From GCA-2687025 sp964473525 (lineage in GTDB: Bacteria; Poribacteria; WGA-4E; GCA-2687025), in the NCBI GenBank assembly GCA_964473525.1, contig CAYYPK010000019.1:62001-126000 (forward strand): a stretch of 64,000 bases of DNA. The letters run 5' to 3'. Position 1 is the first letter of the stretch; every line of letters starts with the position of its first letter. The position numbers and the translations under genes are program-made. This document shows positions 8,076 through 17,091 of the stretch, one piece after another. The notes below the pieces were generated by a model. It ran no database searches, had not been told where the DNA came from, and was given only the letters and a program-made list of their open reading frames with translations.

Positions 8076-9115
8076 TCCGCCGAACCGTGCTGGCTCTCCT
8101 CCTCGCAAGCGCCGCCCTCACGGCAGCCGCAGAGGAGTGGACGTTGCGCGTGGTGGGAGGCATCACGTTCGGACGCGAGTGGACTTCCATCCTCACGCGT
8201 CGCGGGACGATCTTCCCGTTCGCTGAGCTGGGCAACGCTCTGTCCGAGCCGGACCTGACGCTGGCGTTCTTGGGCGGCGGAGTAGGCGACGCGGGCGAAC
8301 CCATGCCAGCGGCGCGCAACCATCTCCGGTCCAGCCCTCTCGTCGCGTTCGTCCTGTCGGACGCGGGGATCGACGCCGTTGCCATCGCGGACCCGCACCT
8401 GATGGACTATGGCGACGCCGGCCTGACAGGCACGCGTCACGCGTTGGTGAATGCAGGCGTCGAGACGTTCGGCGCGGGGATGAACGACACGCTGGCGCGG
8501 ATGTACTCGCTACACGGCGCCGGCGGCATGTCCGTCGCGTGCCTGGCGTATCTCCACGGAGCCCGCCGTTCTCACGCGGGCCAGCAGGAGCCCGGCACGA
8601 ACCCATCTCTGCCGTCCCACGTGCGTGAGGACGTCGCGAACGCCAGCGCGAGCGCGGACGTCGTGCTCGTGTTCTACAACTGGGGCGAGGCGGACGGCGA
8701 TGTCGTCGATGGCAAGCAGCGCCTGTTCGCTCGCATGGCGATCGACGCGGGCGCCGCCGCGGTCTTCGGCGTGCGCGACCAGACCTACCTCGGCGCCGAG
8801 GTGTACAAGGGTCGACCCATCTTCCACGGCCTTGGGGATTTCGTCCGTGGCACGCAGAACAAGCGGCACAGCCGCATCCTGATCCCCACGGTCGTGTTCG
8901 ATGACGCGCAGCCGACGCGGGTGGAATGGCTGCCTGTCGCCACGGACGCGAAACTGCGGCCGGGAGACGATCCGCACACGCGCCTACAGCCCCGCGTGCT
9001 CGCCGGTGAAGAGGCGTCGGAAGCGGTGTCGGCATACGCCGCCATGTGCCAGGATCTCGGCACGGTGATAGAACCAACGACGATGGGCGCGCGCCTGGAT
9101 ATAGAGGCGCCGTAG
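8072..9115 (+). CDS. CapA/PGA_cap-like protein with degenerate metal site, secreted
   Basis: 347 aa with a signal peptide (residues 3-21, RRTVLALLLASAALTAAA). The order of motifs matches the CapA calcineurin-like family (PF09587), but most metal ligands are replaced: GDVMLGR becomes GGITFGRE; the NLE motif becomes FLGGGV; NNHxxDYG is ADPHLMDYG; HWGxEY is NWGEAD; GHHPH is GVRDQT; YSLGNFVF is HGLGDFVRG. The fold is therefore probably kept while phosphoesterase activity is lost. It is coupled to larC by an ATGA overlap. The function is unknown; a binding or scaffolding role is inferred. Confidence 0.75.
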   Translation: MIRRTVLALLLASAALTAAAEEWTLRVVGGITFGREWTSILTRRGTIFPFAELGNALSEPDLTLAFLGGGVGDAGEPMPAARNHLRSSPLVAFVLSDAGIDAVAIADPHLMDYGDAGLTGTRHALVNAGVETFGAGMNDTLARMYSLHGAGGMSVACLAYLHGARRSHAGQQEPGTNPSLPSHVREDVANASASADVVLVFYNWGEADGDVVDGKQRLFARMAIDAGAAAVFGVRDQTYLGAEVYKGRPIFHGLGDFVRGTQNKRHSRILIPTVVFDDAQPTRVEWLPVATDAKLRPGDDPHTRLQPRVLAGEEASEAVSAYAAMCQDLGTVIEPTTMGARLDIEAP

Positions 9116-9131
9116 CGCTGTCTGGGTGCGA

Positions 9132-9160
9132 TTGACACCCTATAGCGCGGGTGCTACGAT
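9132..9160 (+). promoter_or_regulatory. Sigma-70-type promoter upstream of the PspA-like gene
   Basis: TTGACA (9132-9137), a 17-bp spacer, then TACGAT (9155-9160): a perfect -35 and a 4/6 -10 at optimal spacing, about 33 bp upstream of the ATG at 9194. It is the best housekeeping-type promoter I see in the window. Classical pspA genes are sigma-54 dependent; no GG-N10-GC element is seen here. Confidence 0.65.
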
Positions 9161-9193
9161 GCATACGAAGTCGAGACGGGGAGGGCGGAAGCC

Positions 9194-9952
9194 ATGGCGA
9201 ACATTTTTCGGCGGTTCTGGAACTTCAGCACCGGGTGGTTGCATTCCAGCCAGAGCCGGCTTGAGGCCTCTCGACCGGACATCGTCTACGATCAGGCGCT
9301 GAAGGCTGAAGGCGACAAGTACGACAACATGGAGAAGGCCGTCGCCGGCCTCGTGTACAATCGCAACAGGACCGAAGGCGACATCGAGGAAACGCGCACA
9401 AAGCTGGAAGAGGTCCAGTCGATGCTGGACCAGGCGGTAGAGGACGCACAGGGGGACGACAAGGCCGCGGCCGAAGAGGCCATGATGGTCGGCGCCATGT
9501 TACAGGAGCAGGAAGAGGCGCTCCTAGACCGTCTCGCCCAGCTCACGGAAAGTCGAGACGCGGCTGCGGCCCGGATCGAGGAGTACCAGGGCAAGCTTGT
9601 CGAGTTCCAGGCGAAGCTGGGACGGCTGAAAGAGGAGAAGTCCACTGTCGTCGCCCAGGCGCAGGTCGACCGCGAGACCATCCGACTGAACCGCGAACTC
9701 TCCGGCATGACGATCGACGACGACTCGCAGTCCCTCAACGAGCTACGCGAGAAGATGGGACGCCTGCACGCGCAGGCGAACATGACCGAAGAGATGACCG
9801 GGAATTCGCTCGAAGAGCGCACGCGGCAATACCGGCTGAAGGCGAAGTCGGCCGCGTCGCAGAAGAAGTTCCTCGACCGCGTCGAGTCCGCCAAGGCGGT
9901 CACGGGCGACACAGCGCGACCGCAACTCTCAGGCGACTCGGACGGAGCCTGA
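9194..9952 (+). CDS. PspA/IM30-like coiled-coil membrane-stress protein
   Basis: 252 aa from an ATG preceded by GGGGAGGG. An N-terminal amphipathic stretch (residues 1-20, MANIFRRFWNFSTGWL) is followed by long uninterrupted heptads rich in E, K, A and Q (about residues 35-170), and a shorter C-terminal helical region (SLNELREKMGRL onward). This layout and length match the PspA/Vipp1/IM30 (ESCRT-III-like) family, peripheral membrane proteins that protect bilayers under stress. The similarity is architectural rather than motif-based, so another coiled-coil protein cannot be excluded. No pspB, pspC or pspF is adjacent. Its promoter is at 9132-9160. Confidence 0.6.
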   Translation: MANIFRRFWNFSTGWLHSSQSRLEASRPDIVYDQALKAEGDKYDNMEKAVAGLVYNRNRTEGDIEETRTKLEEVQSMLDQAVEDAQGDDKAAAEEAMMVGAMLQEQEEALLDRLAQLTESRDAAAARIEEYQGKLVEFQAKLGRLKEEKSTVVAQAQVDRETIRLNRELSGMTIDDDSQSLNELREKMGRLHAQANMTEEMTGNSLEERTRQYRLKAKSAASQKKFLDRVESAKAVTGDTARPQLSGDSDGA

Positions 9953-9969
9953 CGCCAGCAGTCGGTCGG

Positions 9970-11259
9970 TCAACGAGCGATGGGCCAGTTCGGCGAGTCG
10001 ACCCGACACCCCGCTAGGTACCGTTCCATAGCAGCCACCACGGCCGGATTGTCCGCGGCTACGTCGGTAGTCTCCGAGATGTCGGCGCCAAGGTCGTAGA
10101 GCGCTAGCGGCGCGTCAAGACCTTGATCCGTCGGTGGGCGTACCGCCTTCCAGTCTCCCTGCCGTACCGCCTGTTGGAACCCGCGGCCGTAGAACTCCCA
10201 GTAGACGAACCGCTCTGTCAGGTCCTGCGGATCACCCAACAGCGTCGGCAGGATGCTGACGCCGTCCACATCGTCGGAAGCGTCGACGCCGAGGACATCC
10301 GCGACCGTAGGCAGGAAGTCGGCGTAGTACCACACGTTGTCGCTCACGGCGCCCGCTGGGATGCGGTCGGGCCACGAGCAAATCATCGGCGTGCGGATGC
10401 CGCCCTCGTACACGATCCCCTTCTGTCCTCGGAGGGCGCCGCAACTGTCGAACACGCCCTCCCAGCGTCGCGCGGCCCCGTGGTCGGAGCCGAACAACAG
10501 CAGCGTGTCCTCGCGGATGCCAAGTTCGTCGAGCAGCGCCACGATCTCACCGACCTGACGGTCGATCCGGGCGACCATGGCGGCGTACACCTTCTCGTCG
10601 TCGGTCCACGGTCGGTCCTGGTACGGCTCGACGCTGGGTATCTCGTAGCGCCCGTGCGGGAGCGTCCACGGGATGTGTAGGTAGAACGGGCCAGAGCTGT
10701 GCCGACGAATGAAGTCCAACGCAAAGTCTACGACCATGTCGTGCGAGTAGTCGCCCTGGCGCCCGTCGCGGTTGCCCTCTAGGTGTACCTTCGTCTCGTT
10801 GTGCCACAGGTAGGGCGGGTAGTAGGTGTGGGCGTTGCGCTGGTTGAGGTAGCCGAACCACTCGTCGAAGCCTTTGCGGTTGGGAACGCCCGTCGTGTCC
10901 GGCTCACCCAGACCCCACTTGCCCGTCATGCCCGTCGCATAGCCGACCTGCTGGAACAACTCGGCGACCGTGAAGTCCTCCGGCTCAAGCGGCACTCGCT
11001 TCTGTTCGCCTACGCCTCCCACCCGACCGAAGTTGTCCCGCACGCGGCAGTGACCGGTGTGCTTGCCGGTCATCAGGACGCAACGCGACGGCGCGCAGAT
11101 TGGCGCGCCCGTGTAGCACTGCGTGAACCGCATCCCCGTCGCCGCGAGGGCGTCCAAGTGTGGCGTCGGGATGACCGACCCGCCGTAGCAGCCGAGGTCG
11201 TTGTAGCCAAGGTCGTCGCAGAGAATGAAGATGACGTTCGGGGCTGCTGTTCCTGCCAT
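9970..11259 (-). CDS. Sulfatase (formylglycine-dependent arylsulfatase family)
   Basis: 429 aa. The N-terminal NVIFILCDDLGYNDLGCYG gives the metal-binding Asp pair (D15, D16). The active-site signature is C55-A-P-S-R59 in the context CAPSRCVLMTGKHTGH, so Cys55 would be converted to formylglycine. GSDHGAARRW near residue 250 holds the second metal-site residues. No signal peptide is evident. Close relatives desulfate sulfated polysaccharides or act as arylsulfatases; the substrate cannot be read from sequence. No formylglycine-generating enzyme or anaerobic maturase is in the window. Confidence 0.92.
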   Translation of the reverse strand: MAGTAAPNVIFILCDDLGYNDLGCYGGSVIPTPHLDALAATGMRFTQCYTGAPICAPSRCVLMTGKHTGHCRVRDNFGRVGGVGEQKRVPLEPEDFTVAELFQQVGYATGMTGKWGLGEPDTTGVPNRKGFDEWFGYLNQRNAHTYYPPYLWHNETKVHLEGNRDGRQGDYSHDMVVDFALDFIRRHSSGPFYLHIPWTLPHGRYEIPSVEPYQDRPWTDDEKVYAAMVARIDRQVGEIVALLDELGIREDTLLLFGSDHGAARRWEGVFDSCGALRGQKGIVYEGGIRTPMICSWPDRIPAGAVSDNVWYYADFLPTVADVLGVDASDDVDGVSILPTLLGDPQDLTERFVYWEFYGRGFQQAVRQGDWKAVRPPTDQGLDAPLALYDLGADISETTDVAADNPAVVAAMERYLAGCRVDSPNWPIAR

Positions 11260-11390
11260 GCGGTCCTCCTACGAGCTGCGCCACCCCGCGACTCTACGAT
11301 GTCGGGGCGCGCAGCTGAAGCCAGCCGCGTGAGCCACGGCCGCCCCGAGGTAGGCCCCACGCCGCCGCGATGGGCGGCCGGCACAACGCG

Positions 11391-13328
11391 CTATGGCGCC
11401 TCCTCTCCATCGACTGCCGCCAGCGCCGCCACAATCTGCGCGATGGCGGCGCGTTCCGCCGCGGCCATCTCCGCGATTGCTCCCGCGCCGGCCTCGCGGC
11501 TCGCTTCGTCGGATAGCCAGGCCGTGCGCTTCCCTTCGTTGTCGGCGCCCTGTGCGACGAAGACGCCGAGCTCCCGCCTTGCGATGCTGACTTCCTCCCG
11601 GTAGTGGCGCGCGGCGCCCTGGACGAACTCAGACGCCTCCGGCAACAGTTCGGCGGAAGCTTCGAGAAGCCCCGCCGCAGCGCTCCGGCCCCGCACGACC
11701 TGGTCAACCTGTATCGCCATGTTCTCCATCGTGTACCACCGGTCGGGGGCCCCGAACCCGGTCACTTCGCCCGCGAGGTCTCGTTCGAGATCCTCAGGGT
11801 ACTGAAGCTCGCGCAGCGCCTTCTCCCACTCCTCGTAAGCCCGCGCGCCGAAGTAGTACTGAACGCCACCCCAGAACGGTCGTTCGTGCGCAGGCGAATC
11901 GTGGAGCGCTACCGCGCCACGCAGAGCGGACAGCGCGCGTTCCCTGGCAGACGGCATCGCCGTCCTAGCGCCGACGAGATAGATCGGGTTCGCGTACCAG
12001 CCGCCATTGGCGCCTGGCGCCATCGTTCCCCTGCTACGCCCGTCGACGAGCTCAAAGCCGTAGTCCACCGCGCCGGGCGTCACTCCGCGTATCGGCGTCC
12101 AGCGATACGGCTCGCCGTCTCCCACGTGGCACAGTGTGCCGTCCTTCTCGGAGTAGCCAACGACGACGGAGCAACTGCCGCAGTGATCCTCCGCTCCTGC
12201 TATCAGGACAGGCCGACCGGCGTCGATTTCCTCACGCAGGCGCGACAGAGCCTGCTCGGTCAGGTCTCTGATTTCCGCCTTTGGCTGCTGGAGAACCGCG
12301 CCCGTGTAGCCCTGGTGCGTGGCGTCGTAATCGAACCCGTAGGCGGCGGTGAGAACCCTGAGCGGATCTGTGGGCGTGCAGAGATCCGCAACGCCCTGCC
12401 AGTGGGATGCGTGGCACAGATTGAAGGCGTCGCCAGACATGGCCATCAGCGTTGCCATGTCGGCATCCATCCCGCGCGCCTTGAGTAGGGCCTGCATGGC
12501 CCTCAGGAACCGGTCCCAGCCTACCCCGAACTGCCCGCCCGGCACGCCTTCGATCCACACGCGACCGTCTTCGCGCCGCACCGTCAAGTCACCCATGACC
12601 GGACCTCTATCCATTGTGTGTAGGGACGCTCCCACCGCGGCGACTGTCTGCGTTGCGGCTTCCGGGATGTGCGACCGACGCGCCTGCCCGCCGACGGCGA
12701 CTGCCCCTACGATCACGCTGCTTGTGAGAAGGATCGCGCTCAGCGCCGTATGTCCGCCCACCGGCCGCGGGCCTTGTGCGAAGGCCCGCTCCGGTCTCGC
12801 CACGGAAATCCCCAAGATCGCGCCCAGCGACGCCTGGACGAGACGACGCGCCTGCCGCTTCGCCCGGTGAATCCGCGAGGCAAGCGCGGCATAGGAGAGC
12901 CCGTGGCGTTCCTGCAACTCCTCGTACGACGCGCCGTCGACGTACCGGGCGACGAGCAGTTCCCGATGCGTCGGGTCGAGGGCGTTGAGACGCGCGAACA
13001 AGCGCCCCCAACGTTCCGTCGTCTCGAGCTCATCTGAGACGGTGGGACGCTCGTCCAGCAGACCGTGCGCGTCGCCCGTCGGAACGTGCGGCGCCGTCCG
13101 TCTTGCGTTCCTAGCCGCATTCCGGGCGATGGCAGCCACCCATTGGGAGAGACGGCCCATCTCGCTGAGTTGGGCTCGATTGGCCCAGGCGCGCAAGAGC
13201 ACGTCCTGCGTGAAGTCGTCGATGTCGTCCTCGGCGCGGCGCAGCATTCGCCGGCCAATCCGGCGTATCGCGCCTACCTGAGCCGCCAACTCGCGTTCGA
13301 AATCCGCCTGGTCGTGCCGTGTTCTCAC
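11391..13328 (-). CDS. ECF sigma factor fused through a TM helix to a C39/BtrH-like domain
   Basis: 645 aa from a GTG. Residues about 10-75 are sigma-70 region 2 (DDIDDFTQDVLLRAW) and 105-165 region 4 (LDPTHRELLVARY, then SYEELQERHGLSYAALASRIHRAKRQ). A hydrophobic helix follows at 195-213 (LSAILLTSSVIVGAVAV). Beyond it lies a large C-terminal part: NLCHASHW (302-309), DLCTPTDPLRVLTAAYGFDY and DHCGSCSVVVGY (381-392), which resembles the papain-like C39/BtrH N-terminal fold, then an alpha-helical segment. With the sigma domain inside, the C-terminus would be outside the cytoplasmic membrane. No separate anti-sigma gene is adjacent, so the fusion may sense and signal in one chain. The C39-like call is inferred from motif spacing. 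Confidence 0.75.
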   Translation of the reverse strand: MRTRHDQADFERELAAQVGAIRRIGRRMLRRAEDDIDDFTQDVLLRAWANRAQLSEMGRLSQWVAAIARNAARNARRTAPHVPTGDAHGLLDERPTVSDELETTERWGRLFARLNALDPTHRELLVARYVDGASYEELQERHGLSYAALASRIHRAKRQARRLVQASLGAILGISVARPERAFAQGPRPVGGHTALSAILLTSSVIVGAVAVGGQARRSHIPEAATQTVAAVGASLHTMDRGPVMGDLTVRREDGRVWIEGVPGGQFGVGWDRFLRAMQALLKARGMDADMATLMAMSGDAFNLCHASHWQGVADLCTPTDPLRVLTAAYGFDYDATHQGYTGAVLQQPKAEIRDLTEQALSRLREEIDAGRPVLIAGAEDHCGSCSVVVGYSEKDGTLCHVGDGEPYRWTPIRGVTPGAVDYGFELVDGRSRGTMAPGANGGWYANPIYLVGARTAMPSARERALSALRGAVALHDSPAHERPFWGGVQYYFGARAYEEWEKALRELQYPEDLERDLAGEVTGFGAPDRWYTMENMAIQVDQVVRGRSAAAGLLEASAELLPEASEFVQGAARHYREEVSIARRELGVFVAQGADNEGKRTAWLSDEASREAGAGAIAEMAAAERAAIAQIVAALAAVDGEEAP

Positions 13329-13645
13329 CGAAACTGCCTCCGGGAGCCGTCAGCCACCAAGATGATGATGGGCCGTGGCCCTATAGGACACATGGGGGCG
13401 CTAGTTTTGGCGGTCAATGCGACGCGCGGCAGGCAGCGGAGCTCGGCGGCTACGCTGCTGCGTCCCGCCGGGATCCGCGGCGCCCGACCGTCACGCGCGC
13501 GCGCGTGGTTGCGTGCTACATTAGACGGTAACGCTATGCTACACATGGGATCGTAGCCGACGGGAGGAAGCAGCTGGAGACTCGCCCGATCTCGTCGGCG
13601 CGTCCGCGGCAACGGCGTGGGCTCACATGGCGCGCACAGGCAGCG

Positions 13646-15589
13646 GTGCTCGTGGCTGTGGTCGTCGCGCAGATGCCGGCAGTGGGTCACGACTTGCCGC
13701 CAGCCGCGGCTCAGGAGCCCGTGCCGTTCGTCACCGAGGGCCGTCGTCGGGTCGTGTTCGCTCTGGACGCGTCCATAGCGATGCACCAGTTGGACCCCCA
13801 GCGGCTGTGCCTCCAGGGGCTCCGCAAGCTGCTGCACGCCCTAACTCCCGACGACGAGGCCGGGCTACTTCTGCACGACGCGGACGTAGAGGCCGCCATC
13901 CCGCCCGCGCCGGTCACTGACGAGACCGCAGAGTCGATCATGGTTGCGGCCAGTGGCGACGCCAGGGTCGCAGCGGGGAATCTGTCGCGACAACTGGACG
14001 CGGCATTGGCCTTGGTGGGCGATGTCCCCGACGGCGCCGTTGGCGCTGTCGTGGTCGTGTCCAGCGCACGGATGCCGGGAGGCGAGGACATTGAGGCGGC
14101 GACGACCGCCTTGCAGGGCTCCGTCGAGGCTTACGCCGCGGCAGGCGTAACGCTGTACGCGATTGCGGTCGGCCCGTTCTCAGACCGCGCGCGGACGCTG
14201 GCGGCGATGTTGCAGCACAGCCCCAGTTTGGATCCCGTTGAGACGGGCAACGGCTTGCCGGCGGCATTCGGCAAGGTTCTCCAGGGCCTCCAAGCGTATG
14301 CTCAGCGACCGCAGGTGGCTCGCCTCGATCCGGACGCCGAGGCGACGGACGAACGGCAGGTACGCCAGGCGATCCACGTCTCGCCTTACGCGGACTTTGT
14401 CCAGCTTGATGTGGTGTCGGAGGCCGACACAGCCGGGGTGATTCCGTTCCAGATCCAGCTAGCAGACCCAACCGGCGCTCTGGTGGCGCCGACGTTCGTA
14501 GGTGTCGGGAACGCGTTCTACCGGATCGCCAGACCGATGTCCGGCGAGTGGCGGTACCAAGTGCAGCCCGCCCGGCGAGCGCGGTTGACCCACCACGCAG
14601 TGATACAGGGCGACCCGAAGATCGTGCACTACTATCCGGCTGCGGTGGAGCGTGGGAAGTCTATCGACCTGCACTTCGCGGTCGTTGCCCACGGGGAGCC
14701 GATATCTGGCGACACCTTCAGGCTGCGTGGCGTCAGCTACAGCGTCGTGGCCGCCGAGGTGACCTTCGTGGCGCCGGACGCGAGCGCCGCCACCGCCCGA
14801 GCGGAGATGCAGGATCTCACATCTCGCTACGCTGGCGAGTACACGCTGACGGATTGGCGGGGCGACATCACAGGCCGGTACGATGTCAGCATCGCAGTGG
14901 GCCTGGAGGCCGGCCGCGGCCCCGACGCTCGGATGCTCGTCATGCGGAACACGGACCCGATCGCAATGCGCGTCGTAGACGACCGTGGCGAGTTGCCTCT
15001 CGTCGCCCTATCGTCGGTGATGCCGGCTACGCCCCTCGCCGGGCCAATCGCCCTGCGAGGCGCGGACGATAGGCCTCACGAATTGTCGTTCTCGGCGCAG
15101 GTGCTGGCGCCGGGCGTCGGCGCGCCGGCGGCGCACATGCTTGGGCGGACGATACGCGCCTCCGTCAAGCATGGATCGGGGTACCGACTGGTCGAGGACG
15201 CTACTGGCGACGGCCGCTCCACCGTCCGAGCTGGGGTCCGTACTCAGCTGACAGGGCGGGCCAGCGCGGTCGGTCTGTCGGGGCCTGTCTTCCTCACGCC
15301 GGATGTGACAGCCCCGGGCCGCGTGCGGTACACATTCCCATCGGTGGCCACGTCCTCGCGGGACAGGATCCACCTCCAGGCGCCCGGCTACTACCGTGTG
15401 GAGCTCCTGGAAGGCCCGACGTATCGGGTGGACCCAACGTGGCATGAGACGATACGCCACGTGGAGAAGAAGGCCCTGCTGCGGTTCCTTCGGCCCGAAT
15501 ACGTACCGCCTCCAGAGGCGCCGCCGCTGCCGCCCGGGCCCGAACTCAACCGGCGCCGTTCTGGCGATCCAGGTCGCGAACGTAGGTAG
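13646..15589 (+). CDS. Secreted von Willebrand factor A-like protein
   Basis: 647 aa from a GTG. A CTG at 13574 sits at correct distance from GGGAGG and would give a more complete, Arg-rich signal-peptide N-region, so it may be the real start. After the hydrophobic segment (VAVVVAQMPAVGHDLPPAAA) comes a vWA-type Rossmann domain (about residues 30-210): VVFALDASIAMHQLD carries a degenerate MIDAS, with DxSxS reduced to DASIA. The rest is beta-rich with a repeated sandwich character and a proline-rich tail (PPPEAPPLPPGPE). Poribacterial and planctomycete genomes encode many such vWA proteins; the role is unknown, possibly adhesion or complex assembly. Confidence 0.7.
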   Translation: MLVAVVVAQMPAVGHDLPPAAAQEPVPFVTEGRRRVVFALDASIAMHQLDPQRLCLQGLRKLLHALTPDDEAGLLLHDADVEAAIPPAPVTDETAESIMVAASGDARVAAGNLSRQLDAALALVGDVPDGAVGAVVVVSSARMPGGEDIEAATTALQGSVEAYAAAGVTLYAIAVGPFSDRARTLAAMLQHSPSLDPVETGNGLPAAFGKVLQGLQAYAQRPQVARLDPDAEATDERQVRQAIHVSPYADFVQLDVVSEADTAGVIPFQIQLADPTGALVAPTFVGVGNAFYRIARPMSGEWRYQVQPARRARLTHHAVIQGDPKIVHYYPAAVERGKSIDLHFAVVAHGEPISGDTFRLRGVSYSVVAAEVTFVAPDASAATARAEMQDLTSRYAGEYTLTDWRGDITGRYDVSIAVGLEAGRGPDARMLVMRNTDPIAMRVVDDRGELPLVALSSVMPATPLAGPIALRGADDRPHELSFSAQVLAPGVGAPAAHMLGRTIRASVKHGSGYRLVEDATGDGRSTVRAGVRTQLTGRASAVGLSGPVFLTPDVTAPGRVRYTFPSVATSSRDRIHLQAPGYYRVELLEGPTYRVDPTWHETIRHVEKKALLRFLRPEYVPPPEAPPLPPGPELNRRRSGDPGRERR

Positions 15590-15627
15590 CCTGCGAGCCA
15601 CGGTCTATCGCGGCGCCGTGTTCGGCG

Positions 15628-16980
15628 TCACTGACGCGCCTCCGCGTCCGACACGATCCGCTGCCCGCTAGGCAGGATGTCCGGCGGCACGATCTCCGGG
15701 GCCTCCTCGTCCGCGTCCACCATCCGCCGGATGAGCCGTTCGCGCATCACGTCGGCCACGCCGCGATGCGACTGCCGGTCGATGAGGTTGGTCAGCTCGT
15801 ACGGGTCGTATTCCAGGTCGTAGAGGTACTGCTCCTCGTACAGGTCCGACCCACCGTCACGACGATCCGCCGTGCTGGGAGCGTCCACGCAGTACTTCCA
15901 CCGCTGCGTGCGCACGGAGCGGCCGATCTGCGCCTCACTGATCTGCACGAACGCCTCTGCTGGCCAGTCGTCCCTGTCGCCGCGCAGCAAGGGCAGGATG
16001 GACCGTCCTGACATGCTGTCCGGCACGGGAATCCCAGCAGCGTCGAGAAGAGTCGGAGGCAAGTCGACGAGGCTGACGAGTTCGTGAACGTGCCCGCCGC
16101 CCTGGAACCCAGGCCCGTGGAACGCCGTCGGCACGCGAATCGAGCTTTCGTGGCAGGAGCGCTTGTATTCGCTGTTGCGCGTCTTGAAGTGCGAGCCGTG
16201 GTCCGACGTGAACAGGATGATCGTGTTGTCGAGCATGTCCATGCTCTTCAGGGCGTCGAGTAAGCGGCCGAGCGCCTCGTCGAGCCGCTTCACCATGCCG
16301 TAGTACCCGGCGAGATGCTGGTGCGTGGAGCCTCCCAATGCCGCGAGATCGGGCGGAATCCACTTGCCCGCGTAGCGTTCGCGGTATCCGTCGGGCGGTG
16401 GGTAGTCGTCGATGTGGTTCTGGTGGTGAGGCTCGATGTACGACGTGAACAGGAAGCACGGTTCCTCCCGATGGTCGGCGACGTACCGGATGATCGCGTC
16501 CGTCTGGCCGTCGACGCGGTAGCCCGGAAGGAACACCTCGTTGTCGTCGTTGTCGTACATGACCGTGTGGTACGCGTCCGAGGTGAACTCCAGCACGTTC
16601 GAGGCGAGCCAGTAGTCGTACCCAAACCGGTGCGACTCGGGCACCGGCCCGATCTCGTCGCGGTCGTACAGATGCCACTTGCCGATGTAGCCAGTGTCGT
16701 AGCCCGCGTCCTTGAAGTGATGCGCGAGCGTCACCGTGTCTTCGGCGAGGCCGATGCCGTTGCGCCAGCACCCCGTCTGCGTCGCGTATCGGCCCGTCTG
16801 CAGGCACGACCTGGCGGGGCCACACACCGGCTGGCACGTGAACGAGTTTGCGACGTGCGTGCCGCGGGTCGCCATGCGGTCGAAGTTGGGGGTCAGGTCC
16901 AGCGGGTTGCCGTGGAGGCCGCTGGTGTCCCACCGCTGCTGGTCGGTGAAGAACACGATGACGTTCGGGCGTGCGCTCAA
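15628..16980 (-). CDS. Sulfatase (C-x-P-A-R type)
   Basis: 450 aa from a TTG at 16980, chosen because GGAGG lies about 8 bases upstream and the family N-terminus (NVIVFFTDQQRWDTSG) starts there; the frame is open to 17085 but without similarity. The active-site signature is C53-G-P-A-R57 (CGPARSCLQTGRYATQTG), with Cys as the formylglycine precursor and Ala in place of the usual Ser. FTSDHGSHFKTRN near residue 265 supplies the second metal-binding segment. It belongs to the broad S1 arylsulfatase/choline-sulfatase-like group. It is not closely similar to the sulfatase at 9970-11259, so they are unlikely to be recent duplicates. Confidence 0.9.
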   Translation of the reverse strand: MSARPNVIVFFTDQQRWDTSGLHGNPLDLTPNFDRMATRGTHVANSFTCQPVCGPARSCLQTGRYATQTGCWRNGIGLAEDTVTLAHHFKDAGYDTGYIGKWHLYDRDEIGPVPESHRFGYDYWLASNVLEFTSDAYHTVMYDNDDNEVFLPGYRVDGQTDAIIRYVADHREEPCFLFTSYIEPHHQNHIDDYPPPDGYRERYAGKWIPPDLAALGGSTHQHLAGYYGMVKRLDEALGRLLDALKSMDMLDNTIILFTSDHGSHFKTRNSEYKRSCHESSIRVPTAFHGPGFQGGGHVHELVSLVDLPPTLLDAAGIPVPDSMSGRSILPLLRGDRDDWPAEAFVQISEAQIGRSVRTQRWKYCVDAPSTADRRDGGSDLYEEQYLYDLEYDPYELTNLIDRQSHRGVADVMRERLIRRMVDADEEAPEIVPPDILPSGQRIVSDAEARQ

Positions 16981-17091
16981 CGGTCGTCCTCCGTCTGCCG
17001 AGGGGTCACGGGTCGTGCGCATCATAGCGGACGGCGGGGGCGATGGGAACGTCAGGCGGCCGGTCAGACGCGCGTCTTCAGTCACTCCGTC

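Noticed and set aside
8193..9164. Arg/Pro-rich open frame of about 320 codons antisense to the CapA-like gene
   Set aside because: Composition is that of a shadow frame (Arg, Pro, Ser rich, no hydrophobic core); the plus strand has a signal peptide and family motif order.
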